This document shows positions 1 through 8,033 of a stretch of DNA of 64,000 nt, in pieces. The notes below the pieces were generated by a model. The model was given only the letters and a program-made list of their open reading frames with translations. It was not told the DNA's origin and did not search any database. Where the stretch lies: the NCBI RefSeq assembly GCF_014323665.1, contig NZ_JABVEB010000003.1, positions 1 to 64,000 of the forward strand. Direction: 5' to 3'. Origin of the DNA: Actinomadura sp. HBU206391 (GTDB lineage: Bacteria > Actinomycetota > Actinomycetes > Streptosporangiales > Streptosporangiaceae). The position numbers were made by a program, and so were the translations under genes. Every line of letters begins with the position of its first letter. The first letter of the stretch is position 1.

Positions 1-45
1 ACCGCGGAAGAATCCGCCCGGTCCCCGGCCGAAACCGAGGCCGAG

Positions 46-136
46 GCTGAGATCGGCGCTGCAGCCTCGGCTGGGACCGGGCTGAGGCCGGGCGGACGCT
101 GTGCTGAGATCGGCGCTGCAGCCTTGGCTGGGACCG
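46..136. repeat. Imperfect direct repeat, period about 57 bp, in the upstream gap
   Basis: A 34-base block at 46-79 recurs at 103-136 with one C/T difference. Both copies contain GAGATCGGCGCTGCAGCC, and the similarity runs on into a GCTGAGG-CCGG stretch after a small indel. It lies in the 356 bases before the first gene. The rest of that gap shows no convincing gene. An AT-rich stretch around 195-250 is the likeliest place for the promoter of the gene at 357, but no clear -35/-10 pair can be named. Confidence 0.7.
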
Positions 137-356
137 AGGCTGAGGTCGGCCTGACGCTGTGGCGAGTTCCCGTACGACGCCCGGCGAACCGGGATGATTC
201 GCCTTTTCGATCATTGGCGCTTGATCATTTATTCGCGTTAATTTCGCCAACCGGCGTACGTCAACCGGGCCCGGCTTTCGCGCGTCTCAGTGACGTAAGG
301 GATCGAAATCACCCCGCGAACCCCGCAAAACCGATCATGGCAGAGAAAGGATATTC

Positions 357-1010
357 ATGCCCATGAAGCGGATTGCCGTGCCGTGTGTGGCCCTGGGGCT
401 TGTGCTGTTCGGCAGCGCAGCACCTGCGTTCGCGACCGTGACGCAGACCCCGGACTCGACCCAGACCGACGAGCCGACCCCGACGCCGACTCCCACGCCG
501 ACGCCGACGCCGACCCCGACGCCCACCCCCACTCCGACCCCCACCGAGCCGGAGTTCGAGTTCGGCTTCGACAAGGTCACCCTCTCCACCAACAAGATCA
601 CCCCTGGCGGCAGCCTCACCATCAAGGTGATCTGCCCGACGAGCGTGACGGCCACGTCGAACGCGTTCGTCGCGGATCCGCGCTTCGCCTCGACGGGCGA
701 GGACACCTTCACCGGCACGGGCAAGTTCAAGACGACCATCCCTCGGGTCGCGACGCTGAAGGTGTCCTGTGAGGGCTATGGCTACGTGACCTATACCAAC
801 AGTGCAGGGGGTGACACGGTGCGGCCGGGCGGTTCGACCGTGACGCTCCCGAGTGGCGCCCCGGACACCGGCGACGGCACCTACTCCCGCCCGGACGGCG
901 GCGCTCTCGTGCCGCTGCTGGCCGGTGGCTCCGCCGTCGCCCTGGCCGGTGCCGCCGCCCTCGGCGTGCTGGCCCTGCGCCGCCGCGAGTCCCATGAAGA
1001 GCAGTCCTGA
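357..1010 (+). CDS. Secreted Pro/Thr-repeat surface protein with C-terminal anchor
   Basis: 217 residues. A signal peptide (about 1-26, ending PAFA) is followed by an acidic linker and about ten Thr-Pro dipeptides (residues 40-63), which would form a stiff wall-spanning stalk. A beta-rich domain of about 120 residues follows. The C-terminus has APDTGDG, an 11-residue linker, a hydrophobic helix and the basic stop RRR. APDTG resembles a sortase LPxTG/LAxTG signal, but the first residue and the spacing are unusual. GAAAGG lies six bases before the ATG. The gene overlaps the following sortase gene by 17 bases, which suggests that protein is its partner. The beta domain is not recognised. Confidence 0.85.
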   Translation: MPMKRIAVPCVALGLVLFGSAAPAFATVTQTPDSTQTDEPTPTPTPTPTPTPTPTPTPTPTPTEPEFEFGFDKVTLSTNKITPGGSLTIKVICPTSVTATSNAFVADPRFASTGEDTFTGTGKFKTTIPRVATLKVSCEGYGYVTYTNSAGGDTVRPGGSTVTLPSGAPDTGDGTYSRPDGGALVPLLAGGSAVALAGAAALGVLALRRRESHEEQS

Positions 1011-1656
1011 GTTGCGCCGCAACCGACAGGCCGCCGGCCGCCACGCCCTGGGCGTGGCGGCCGCCGCACTGCTCGCCGGCCTGGCGTCGGCCGCGTGCGG
1101 TGCCGACGGAGGAGAGCCGGTCAGGACTCCGGCCGCGGCCGGCAGCTCGTCAGGACCGGCGGCCGAGCGGCTGACCGGCGACCTGATGCACCGCTCGCCG
1201 CCGGTCTCCCTCCGGATCTCCAGGATCGGCGTCTCCGCTCCCGTTTCGAGGCTCGGGCTGCGCCCCGATGGCAAGGTCGAGGAGCCGCCACTCGACCGCC
1301 CAAACCTGGCCGGGTGGTACGAGAAGGGGCCGGCTCCGGGCGAGCTCGGACCGTCCGTCATCCTCGGGCACGTCGACGCGCACAGGAAGGCGGCCGTGTT
1401 CTACCGGCTCAAGGATCTGCGGCGCGGCGACCGCATCGAGGTGACCAGGAAAGACGGATCCGTCGCCACATTCTCGGTGCAGCGCCTGGAGAAGGTCGCT
1501 AAATCCCGATTCCCGACTGAGCGGGTTTATGGCGAGGACATCGACTATTCGAGTCTGCGCCTGGTCACCTGTGGAGGAAGCTTCAATTCACAGACCCGGC
1601 ACTACACCGACAATGTGATCGCCTATTCCCGCCTCATCTCGGCCACGCCCGGGTGA
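994..1656 (+). CDS. Class F-like sortase
   Basis: 220 residues from the ATG inside the end of the previous gene. Sortases are extracytoplasmic cysteine transpeptidases that cut a C-terminal sorting signal and join the protein to an acceptor. An N-terminal hydrophobic segment (about 17-36, ending ASAAC) may be a signal peptide or lipobox. The catalytic domain has the expected triad: His126 in LGHVD, Cys193 in LVTCGG and Arg202 in TRHYTD. The short length and the V-I-L-G-H-V-D block fit the actinobacterial class E/F type. The 17-base overlap implies co-translation with the repeat protein, its likely substrate. Confidence 0.88.
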   Translation: MKSSPELRRNRQAAGRHALGVAAAALLAGLASAACGADGGEPVRTPAAAGSSSGPAAERLTGDLMHRSPPVSLRISRIGVSAPVSRLGLRPDGKVEEPPLDRPNLAGWYEKGPAPGELGPSVILGHVDAHRKAAVFYRLKDLRRGDRIEVTRKDGSVATFSVQRLEKVAKSRFPTERVYGEDIDYSSLRLVTCGGSFNSQTRHYTDNVIAYSRLISATPG

Positions 1657-1868
1657 CCGGGCGGACGCCCCGGTAAAGGGGCGTCCAGTAGAGACGCGGC
1701 CGGTACGCCGGGGAGCCGGGTCGTCGGGCGCCGGATGCCGGATGCCGGCGAGTTCGGACGTCCCGCGCCCGTGCGGGCCACCCGTATGCTGAGCGCCACC
1801 TGTGCTTCATGAGCACGGTCACCGACGTGGCTCACATCACCCGCGTCTCGTTCGCCGAGGGATGCTTC

Positions 1869-2819
1869 TTGGTCTCATCTCAGTCATCCGGTCCTACCCG
1901 CCGCGCCCTGTTGACGGCGGGGGTGCTCCTGCCGTTGGCCGGATGCGGGGCCGGCGAACGTCCCGCTGCGCCGCCCTCGGCCTCGCGTGGTCGCCGCGCC
2001 GCGTCGCCCTCGGCGACGAGTGGTCGTCCCGCCGGGCCGCAGGACACCTCTCGGCTCAGAGCGCTTGAACGTGAATACGACGCACGTCTGGGTGTCCATG
2101 CTCTGGCCACCGGCACGGGCGCGACCCTCGCCTACCGCGCGGACCACCGTTTCGCTTTCTGTTCGACCTTCAAGACGCTCGCGGCGGCGGCGGTCCTGCA
2201 CCGGAACCCGCTGAGCCACCTGGACAAGGTCGTCACCTTCACCGCGGCCGATGTCGACTCCATCTCGCCGATCACCAAGAACCATGTGGCGACCGGGATG
2301 ACCATCCGGCAGCTCTGCGATGCCGCCGTCCGGTACAGCGACGGGACGGCCGGCAACCTGCTGATGCGCGACATCGGCGGACCGGCGCAGCTGACCGCAT
2401 ACCTGCGTGGCATAGGTGACGCCGTCAGCCGGATGGACCAGTTCGAACCCGAGCTGAACAGCGATCGTCCGGGAGATCCACGCGACACCACCACTCCCCG
2501 CGCCATCGCCGGCTCCTATCAGAGACTCGTGCTCGGCAACGCGCTGCCCGCGGCGAAACGGGCCCTGCTGAAGGATTGGCTCGAACGCAGCACCACGGGC
2601 GCGAAACGCATCCGGGCGGGACTTCCCAAGGGGTGGACGGTCGCCCACAAGACCGGAACCGGCAACTACGGGAGAGCCAACGACATCGCCGTCGTATGGC
2701 CGCCGAAGACCGCACCACTCGTCCTGGCGATCATGTCCGACCGCTCCGGGCATGACGCTCAGCCGAAAGAGGAGCTCATCGCCGAGGCCGCGGCGTACGT
2801 GGCCTCCACCCTCACCTGA
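1869..2819 (+). CDS. bla: Class A beta-lactamase, probable Tat lipoprotein
   Basis: About 316 residues from a TTG start preceded by GAGGGA at a six-base gap. An ATG at 1809 would add 20 residues but places the signal sequence too far inside. The N-terminus has a twin-arginine TRRALL and lipobox LAGC, so the enzyme is probably exported folded and anchored outside. The class A serine motifs are all present: S-T-F-K with the nucleophile Ser, SDG in the SDN position, E-x-x-L-N holding the general base Glu, and HKTGTG. It hydrolyses beta-lactams in this family. SDG instead of SDN is shared with Mycobacterium tuberculosis BlaC. It converges on the permease gene at 2880. Confidence 0.9.
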   Translation: MVSSQSSGPTRRALLTAGVLLPLAGCGAGERPAAPPSASRGRRAASPSATSGRPAGPQDTSRLRALEREYDARLGVHALATGTGATLAYRADHRFAFCSTFKTLAAAAVLHRNPLSHLDKVVTFTAADVDSISPITKNHVATGMTIRQLCDAAVRYSDGTAGNLLMRDIGGPAQLTAYLRGIGDAVSRMDQFEPELNSDRPGDPRDTTTPRAIAGSYQRLVLGNALPAAKRALLKDWLERSTTGAKRIRAGLPKGWTVAHKTGTGNYGRANDIAVVWPPKTAPLVLAIMSDRSGHDAQPKEELIAEAAAYVASTLT

Positions 2820-2825
2820 TACGCC

Positions 2826-2853
2826 GGCGGCAGACCGTCACTCGCTGCCCGCC
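2826..2853. terminator. Hairpin between convergent bla and permease genes
   Basis: GGCGGCAG (2826-2833) can pair with CTGCCCGCC (2845-2853) around an 11-base loop with one bulged C. It lies 7 bases after the beta-lactamase stop, in the 60-base gap between converging genes. No T-run is seen, which is usual for GC-rich actinobacteria. Confidence 0.4.
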
Positions 2854-2879
2854 ACATCCACCACCAAGACCACGGTCTC

Positions 2880-4706
2880 TCAGAGAGTCTCGGTCACGGG
2901 ACGGCGGCCGCCCAGGCGGGCGGGAACAGAGGTGAGCGCCGCCACCACGAGCACGGTTGCCAGCACCAGGGCGAGCAGCTGCCAGAGCGAGGGGAGCGTG
3001 GCCCTGTCGCTGTCGCCGCCAGTGATCGCGTTTATTGCGGCGAACAGTGCGAAGCCTCCCGGGAAGACGCCCAAGATGGCGCCGACGAGCGCGGGCAGCA
3101 CCTGCGCGGCCGCCAGTGCCGCACTCACTTCACGAGGGGTTGCGCCGAGGGCGCGCGCCAGCGCCGACGAATGCCGGTTGTCGAGCACCGTCGCCCAGGT
3201 GATGACGGTGGCGTTGACCGCCGCCAGAGAGAGCAGTATGACCGTCCAGACGAGCAGCACGTGGCGCAGGACCTCCACCTGAGCATCGTCATATCCGCCG
3301 GTGAGTGGTTGGGTCGTGAGGAAGGCGTTGAGTACCAGTAGGACGTAGATCCCGCTGACCGTGATCGCGATACTGACCACACCCAGTACGACCCGTCGCG
3401 GCCGGCGGGCGGCGACCCGCAGGGCGAGAAGCAGCGGGACGGGCAGTCGCGCCGAGATCGCGATCAGCCAACCGATGCGGCGGGGTGGGCGTGGCGAGTC
3501 GGCCAGCGCGTTGACGGTGCTGGAGCGGGCAGCGCGCACGGCCGGAACGACGGTCGCGACCACCGCGACTCCGAGTGCCACGGCGGTCACCAAACCGACC
3601 GTGGACATGGTCATCGACGGCGTGCCCGCGCTGCCGACGAGGCCGGCACTGGACTCGGTGAGCAACGGAGCGGTCAGCGATCCGACCGCCAACCCGGCCG
3701 CGGCCGCGACGATGGCCACGAGGACATACTCCGCGAGCAGCACGGCAGCGACCAGGCTCGGTGTGCCGCCGACTGCTTTAAGGAGCCCGACGCGTCTGGT
3801 CTGATCGGCCATCCGGCCGCCGACCAGCACCGAGAGACCGGCCACGGCGAGCAGACCGAGCAGCCAGGCTCCGATCAGCAGAAGGATCTGGGAGTCTCTG
3901 GCCAGCTCGGTGGCGTCTTCGAGGATGTTCTCCCAGGGCTGCATAGGCGTAGCGCCGCCAGGTTCGCCGTGGTTCGCGTTGACGAACGCCTGGGCCTCAT
4001 CCGGGGCGGCCAGCTTCAGGTTCATCACGTAGGCCAGGGAGTCTGGATCCGGGGTGAGGCTCCGCACATCCGACTGGGTGAGCCAGACCAGGCCGGGATT
4101 TCGCAACAACCCCGGCGGCAATCCGGCGGGCGGATCGTCGGGAATTGCGCCGCTCATGCAGGGGACAATGCAGGACGTCCCCGGATAGGGCGGCATGGCG
4201 GCGGTGACCGCAACGCCGACGACTTCGAACGACCGGCCGTCCAGGGTGACCGGATCACCGACGCGCACATCGAGCGCGTTGGCGAACGCGGCCTCGACCA
4301 CCACACCGCCATCGCTGACCCAGCCGCCCTGCATCAGCTCGGGCCGATCGACCGACGCGGGCGCGGCGTCGCGCCCCACGGCCTGCACATCTGACGTTCG
4401 CCCGGATGCCTGAAGTTTCGCGGGGGTAACCGGGTACGGTCCGCTGTGGTCGATGACGCGGGGATCGTCGGCCAGTTTCTCGAGGCCGGAAAGCTTCGCG
4501 GGCCGGCCGACGCTGGCGACCACGTCGGGGCCGTTGGTCGCCGCCCGGGTGCTCTGGTACGGGTCGCCGGCCGCGTCGCGCAGGACGAGCCCGAGCGTCA
4601 ACGTCGTGGTGGCCGCCATGATGGCGAGCAGCAGGAGCACGGCCTCGGTGCGGCGCCGCCGGAGGTCACGCACGGCGAGGCGGCCCACGAGCAGGATGCG
4701 GCCCAT
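2880..4706 (-). CDS. ABC transporter permease, FtsX/MacB type
   Basis: About 608 residues from the ATG of MGRILLVGRLAVRD; an upstream extension in this frame is only shadow of the ATPase gene. A transmembrane helix near residue 25 is followed by a large extracytoplasmic domain (about 45-260), three helices, an FtsX-like core with ALRVAARRPRR, and a second three-helix block near the C-terminus. This is the duplicated FtsX layout of MacB-type mechanotransmission permeases, which act on lipids, peptides or antibiotics rather than as classical importers. It starts 5 bases after the ATPase stop. The substrate is unknown. Confidence 0.88.
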   Translation of the reverse strand: MGRILLVGRLAVRDLRRRRTEAVLLLLAIMAATTTLTLGLVLRDAAGDPYQSTRAATNGPDVVASVGRPAKLSGLEKLADDPRVIDHSGPYPVTPAKLQASGRTSDVQAVGRDAAPASVDRPELMQGGWVSDGGVVVEAAFANALDVRVGDPVTLDGRSFEVVGVAVTAAMPPYPGTSCIVPCMSGAIPDDPPAGLPPGLLRNPGLVWLTQSDVRSLTPDPDSLAYVMNLKLAAPDEAQAFVNANHGEPGGATPMQPWENILEDATELARDSQILLLIGAWLLGLLAVAGLSVLVGGRMADQTRRVGLLKAVGGTPSLVAAVLLAEYVLVAIVAAAAGLAVGSLTAPLLTESSAGLVGSAGTPSMTMSTVGLVTAVALGVAVVATVVPAVRAARSSTVNALADSPRPPRRIGWLIAISARLPVPLLLALRVAARRPRRVVLGVVSIAITVSGIYVLLVLNAFLTTQPLTGGYDDAQVEVLRHVLLVWTVILLSLAAVNATVITWATVLDNRHSSALARALGATPREVSAALAAAQVLPALVGAILGVFPGGFALFAAINAITGGDSDRATLPSLWQLLALVLATVLVVAALTSVPARLGGRRPVTETL

Positions 4707-4711
4707 CCCCC

Positions 4712-5458
4712 TCAGTCCTCCAGCCCGGCAAGGGCGCCGAGCTGCCCGGTGGTGCCACCGGTCAACCTGGTCTCGTCCACGAACGCGCCGTCGCGCATCG
4801 AGATCATCCGGTCTGCGGTGGCCGCGATCCGCGCGTCGTGGGTGACGATGACCAGCGTCTGACCGGACTCGTGCAGGCCGTCGAGGAGCTGGAGGACATC
4901 CAGGGTGGCGGCGCTGTCCAGATTTCCGGTCGGTTCGTCGGCGAAAACGACCAGCGGTTCGTTGCTCAACGCCCGGGCGACCGCGACCCGCTGCCGCTGG
5001 CCACCGGACAGCGCGGAGGGCAGAAAACCCGCCCGGTCGGCGAGCCCGATCTGCTCCAGCAGGTCCACGGCTCGCCGCCTGGCGGCCCACGGCGAACGAC
5101 CGGCCAGCAGCGCCGACAGCTCGACGTTCTCCACGGCGGTGAGTTCTTCCATCAGATGAAAGGACTGGAAGACGAAGCCGACATCGGTGCGTCGCATCCG
5201 GGCCAGGGCACTCTCACCTATGTCGTCGATGCGACGGCCGTTCAGCGACACCTCTCCACCCGAGGGCCGGTCCAGCCCCCCGAGCAGGTGCAGCAGCGTG
5301 GACTTCCCGCAGCCGCTGGGCCCCATCACCGCCACCGTCTCTCCCGCGCCGATGTCGAGATCTACCCCATCGACGGCGCGCGCCAGCCCTTCCCCCTTGC
5401 CGTACTCCTTTCGCAACCCGCGGGCGCGGAGCACGGGCGTATCGGCGGCGTTGCTCAC
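4712..5458 (-). CDS. ABC transporter ATP-binding protein (LolD/MacB type)
   Basis: 248 residues. Walker A GPSGCGKST (about residue 45), Q-loop, signature LSGGQRQRV and Walker B VVFADEPTGNLD are intact. The E-P-T-G-N-L-D sequence is characteristic of the LolD/MacB/FtsE branch that drives FtsX-type permeases. It powers the permease encoded immediately downstream. Its ATG overlaps the TGA of the PadR gene in ATGA, so the three genes form one translationally coupled operon. Confidence 0.92.
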   Translation of the reverse strand: MSNAADTPVLRARGLRKEYGKGEGLARAVDGVDLDIGAGETVAVMGPSGCGKSTLLHLLGGLDRPSGGEVSLNGRRIDDIGESALARMRRTDVGFVFQSFHLMEELTAVENVELSALLAGRSPWAARRRAVDLLEQIGLADRAGFLPSALSGGQRQRVAVARALSNEPLVVFADEPTGNLDSAATLDVLQLLDGLHESGQTLVIVTHDARIAATADRMISMRDGAFVDETRLTGGTTGQLGALAGLED

Positions 5459-5982
5459 GATCCACTCCTTCGATGGGTCCAGTTCTTCTCACATGCCTCG
5501 AGCCAGCGCAGGTCCGCCTGAAGCCGGAGCACGATGCCCTCCAGCAACAGCGCCGCGTCCGAGCGGTCCGGCTCGGCCATTGCGGCGCGCTGGGCGTCAC
5601 GCAGCCGGCGCAGCAGCTCGCGGCGCTGGGTGTCGACGATGGTGAGCGGGTCGGCCAGCCCGGCCGCCGCGGCCGCGATCAGCTTGAGATGGAACTCCGC
5701 GAGGTCGGATCTCGGCCAACTCACCTCGGCGATCCATTCGGCGACTCGCTGTTGGCCTTTGGGGGTGAGCGCGTACACCTTGCGATCCGACCGGTCGGCG
5801 CCATCGGCAGACCTCTCGACCGCTAACAGGCCGGCCTTTTCCAGCCGGGTCAGCGTGACGTAGACCTGCCCGGCGTTCATCGCGCCACCGAGAGGGCCGA
5901 GCGCGTCGCGCAGCCGCGCGCGCAGTTGGTAGCCGTGCGAGGGCTCCTTGGCCAGCATCGCCAGCACCACTTCCTGCTGCAT
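5455..5982 (-). CDS. PadR-family transcriptional regulator
   Basis: 175 residues, first gene of the ABC operon. The winged-helix domain begins MQQEVVLAMLAKEPSHGYQL, the usual PadR opening (G-Y-x-L in helix 1), with a basic wing about residues 50-75. A helical dimerisation region follows (LIAAAAAGLADPLT to the end), as in the longer PadR proteins. The family mostly represses adjacent transporters and is released by a ligand or stress. A perfect palindrome 12 bases before its start codon is the probable operator, so it likely represses itself and the transporter. Confidence 0.9.
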   Translation of the reverse strand: MQQEVVLAMLAKEPSHGYQLRARLRDALGPLGGAMNAGQVYVTLTRLEKAGLLAVERSADGADRSDRKVYALTPKGQQRVAEWIAEVSWPRSDLAEFHLKLIAAAAAGLADPLTIVDTQRRELLRRLRDAQRAAMAEPDRSDAALLLEGIVLRLQADLRWLEACEKNWTHRRSGS

Positions 5983-5993
5983 CGGGCCCTCCT

Positions 5994-6024
5994 ATAACCG
6001 TTAGCCACTATGTCTAACGGTTAT
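5994..6024. promoter_or_regulatory. Palindromic operator, probably for PadR
   Basis: ATAACCGTTAG (5994-6004) and CTAACGGTTAT (6014-6024) are perfect 11-base inverted arms separated by 9 bases. The site sits 12 bases upstream of the PadR start, where it would cover the core promoter. AT-containing dyads of this kind are typical of PadR autoregulation. Binding by this particular protein is inferred. Confidence 0.72.
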
Positions 6025-6195
6025 CCCTGCCGCTGGCAAGCCTGCGCGGAACCAATTGCAGGAACCGCCGCGGCCGGCGAAGCAGGCGCGGCACGACTGA
6101 CCGGTATGCCCCAACCGGTCCACCGCAGAGGCACGGATGTCGTCACGGACACCATCGACGGCGACACAGCCGACACGCCGAGTGCCGTTGAAGTA

Positions 6196-6879
6196 CTAGG
6201 TGAGGGAACCGACCAGGCCCAAGGCGACGAGAACGGCTCCGGGCACGGCGACGGCCACGATCGTGGGAATCGACCAGCTCACCGACGGCCGTGCCGCCGT
6301 CTCGCCGCGTCGGGCCTTTCCCGCGCGCTTACCGCCGCCGTGCGCGACGGCGAGCTCGGTCAGCTGCTCGGCCGCGAAGTCGGCGGGCGTGCGCCCCTCG
6401 AGGTGTTCGGCGAGCGCTGCCGGCACCGCCGGGTCAGGCCGACGGCTCTCCCGTGCCCGAGCCCGCGCCTGGGCACGGGGCGAGGTCTGCAGCACCCACG
6501 CCTTGGCCTGCCACGGCTCTCCGTCCACGACGCAGCGGAAGCGCAGGGCCCCGCCGACGTCGATCTGCTGGAGCGCCGGCCAGGGGATGCGTACGTCCTT
6601 CAGCGGGTTGCGCAGCCATACCCCGGCCTCGTCGGCAACAATGGCGGGGCGCAGCCCGAGCATGTAGGCAAGACCGCATCCGGTCAGCAGCACGGCCGCC
6701 GCGATCAGCGCGGCCAGGTCACGGCCGCGGACGGCGATGTCGATCAGATTGGCGGCGGCGAGCACCATCCACGCCCAGCCGGCCACCCGCGCACCCAGGG
6801 AGCGGAACACCTTCGGCTTCATGCCCGCCGCACGCTCGTCTCCCTGAGGGGCCTCGCCCGCCCGTTTCGTCGCACTCAC
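6196..6879 (-). CDS. Small PH-domain-like membrane protein
   Basis: 227 residues from the GTG that overlaps the adenosine deaminase stop (GTGA). An ATG 57 bases further in is the alternative. Two helices near the N-terminus (about 33-76) are followed by a small beta domain with [11 protein letters not shown] and a conserved Trp-rich strand, as in the bacterial PH-like (DUF2581-type) membrane proteins. A charged linker and a C-terminal helix ending at GLVGSLT complete it. It is the last gene of the nucleoside salvage operon. Its role there is unknown. Confidence 0.7.
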   Translation of the reverse strand: MSATKRAGEAPQGDERAAGMKPKVFRSLGARVAGWAWMVLAAANLIDIAVRGRDLAALIAAAVLLTGCGLAYMLGLRPAIVADEAGVWLRNPLKDVRIPWPALQQIDVGGALRFRCVVDGEPWQAKAWVLQTSPRAQARARARESRRPDPAVPAALAEHLEGRTPADFAAEQLTELAVAHGGGKRAGKARRGETAARPSVSWSIPTIVAVAVPGAVLVALGLVGSLT

Positions 6880-7970
6880 CCGACCGGCCGATCTCCGCGC
6901 CACTTGAGCTGGGCGAAGCCGGGCTTGATGACGCCGTTGATGAGCTCGAGGCGCTCGTCGAAGCTGATGAAGGCCGACTTCATGGCGTTGACGGTGAACC
7001 ACTGCAGGTCGTCCCAGCCGTAGTCGAAGGCCTCGGCGAGCTTGGCGAACTCCTCCGACAGGCTCGTGCCGCTCATCAGCCGGTTGTCGGTGTTGACGGT
7101 GACCCGGAAGTACAGGCGGCGCAGCAGGCCGATCGGGTGCTCGGCGATCGACTTCGCCGCGCCGGTCTGGATGTTGGACGTCGGGCACATCTCGAGCGGG
7201 ATCCGCTTGTCGCGTACGTAGGCGGCCAGCCGGCCCAGCTGCGGCACCTCCGTCTCGCGCTCGGTGATGTCATCGACGATGCGCACGCCGTGCCCGAGGC
7301 GGTCGGCACCGCACCACTGGATCGCCTGCCAGATCGACGGCAGGCCGAACGCCTCACCGGCGTGGATGGTGAAATGGGCGTTCTCGCGCTGCAGGTACTC
7401 GAACGCGTCCAGATGCCGGGTAGGCGGATAACCGGCCTCGGCCCCGGCGATGTCGAAGCCCACCACGCCCGCGTCGCGGTAACGCACCGAGAGCTCGGCG
7501 ATCTCACGACTGCGAGCCTGGTGGCGCATGGCGGTGAGCAGGGTACCGACCCGGATGCCGTGCCGCCGCCCGGCTTCGGCGAAACCGCGCAGGACGGCCT
7601 CGACGACCTGCTCCAGCGTGAGCCCGCCCTCGGTGTGCTGCTCCGGGGCGTAGCGCACCTCGGCGTAGACGATGCCGTCCTCGGCCAGATCCTCGGCGCA
7701 CTCGTACGCCACCCGCTCTAGCGCCTCGGCCGACTGCATCACGCCGACGGTGTGCGTGAACGTCTCGAGATAACGTTCGAGCGACCCGGAGTCGGACGCC
7801 TCGGCGAACCAGGAGCGGAGGCCGTCGGCCTCGGTGGAGGGCAGCGCGTCGTATCCGGACTCGCGCGCGAGATCGACGATGGTGTCCGGCCGCAGCCCCC
7901 CGTCAAGGTGGTCGTGCAGCAGAACCTTCGGTGCGCGACGGATATCGTCTAGGGTCGGCTGAATCGTCAC
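6876..7970 (-). CDS. add: Adenosine deaminase
   Basis: 364 residues. It deaminates adenosine or deoxyadenosine to (deoxy)inosine. Zinc-ligand and catalytic motifs are in order: LHDHLDGG near residue 18, HAGEAFG with the metal His and catalytic Glu region, RLGHGVRI, and NTDN with the metal-binding Asp. Length matches the family. The start is GTG with a rather distant GGAGGG. It lies 63 bases after deoA in the same direction and its stop overlaps the next gene, so it belongs to the salvage operon. Confidence 0.95.
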   Translation of the reverse strand: MTIQPTLDDIRRAPKVLLHDHLDGGLRPDTIVDLARESGYDALPSTEADGLRSWFAEASDSGSLERYLETFTHTVGVMQSAEALERVAYECAEDLAEDGIVYAEVRYAPEQHTEGGLTLEQVVEAVLRGFAEAGRRHGIRVGTLLTAMRHQARSREIAELSVRYRDAGVVGFDIAGAEAGYPPTRHLDAFEYLQRENAHFTIHAGEAFGLPSIWQAIQWCGADRLGHGVRIVDDITERETEVPQLGRLAAYVRDKRIPLEMCPTSNIQTGAAKSIAEHPIGLLRRLYFRVTVNTDNRLMSGTSLSEEFAKLAEAFDYGWDDLQWFTVNAMKSAFISFDERLELINGVIKPGFAQLKWRGDRPVG

Positions 7971-8033
7971 ACTCGAACGTTACCCTCCTGGCGCGCGCCG
8001 CGGTGACCACGGCAGGACGGCCGAAGCGGCTGC

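Noticed and set aside
478-543. Repetitive CCGACGCC-type tract resembling a CRISPR or satellite
   Set aside because: It is the coding repeat for alternating Thr-Pro in the stalk protein. There are no spacers.
309-1361. Minus-strand frame of 350 codons over the stalk and sortase genes
   Set aside because: Composition is shadow-like, while the plus-strand genes have signal peptide, sortase triad and ribosome sites.
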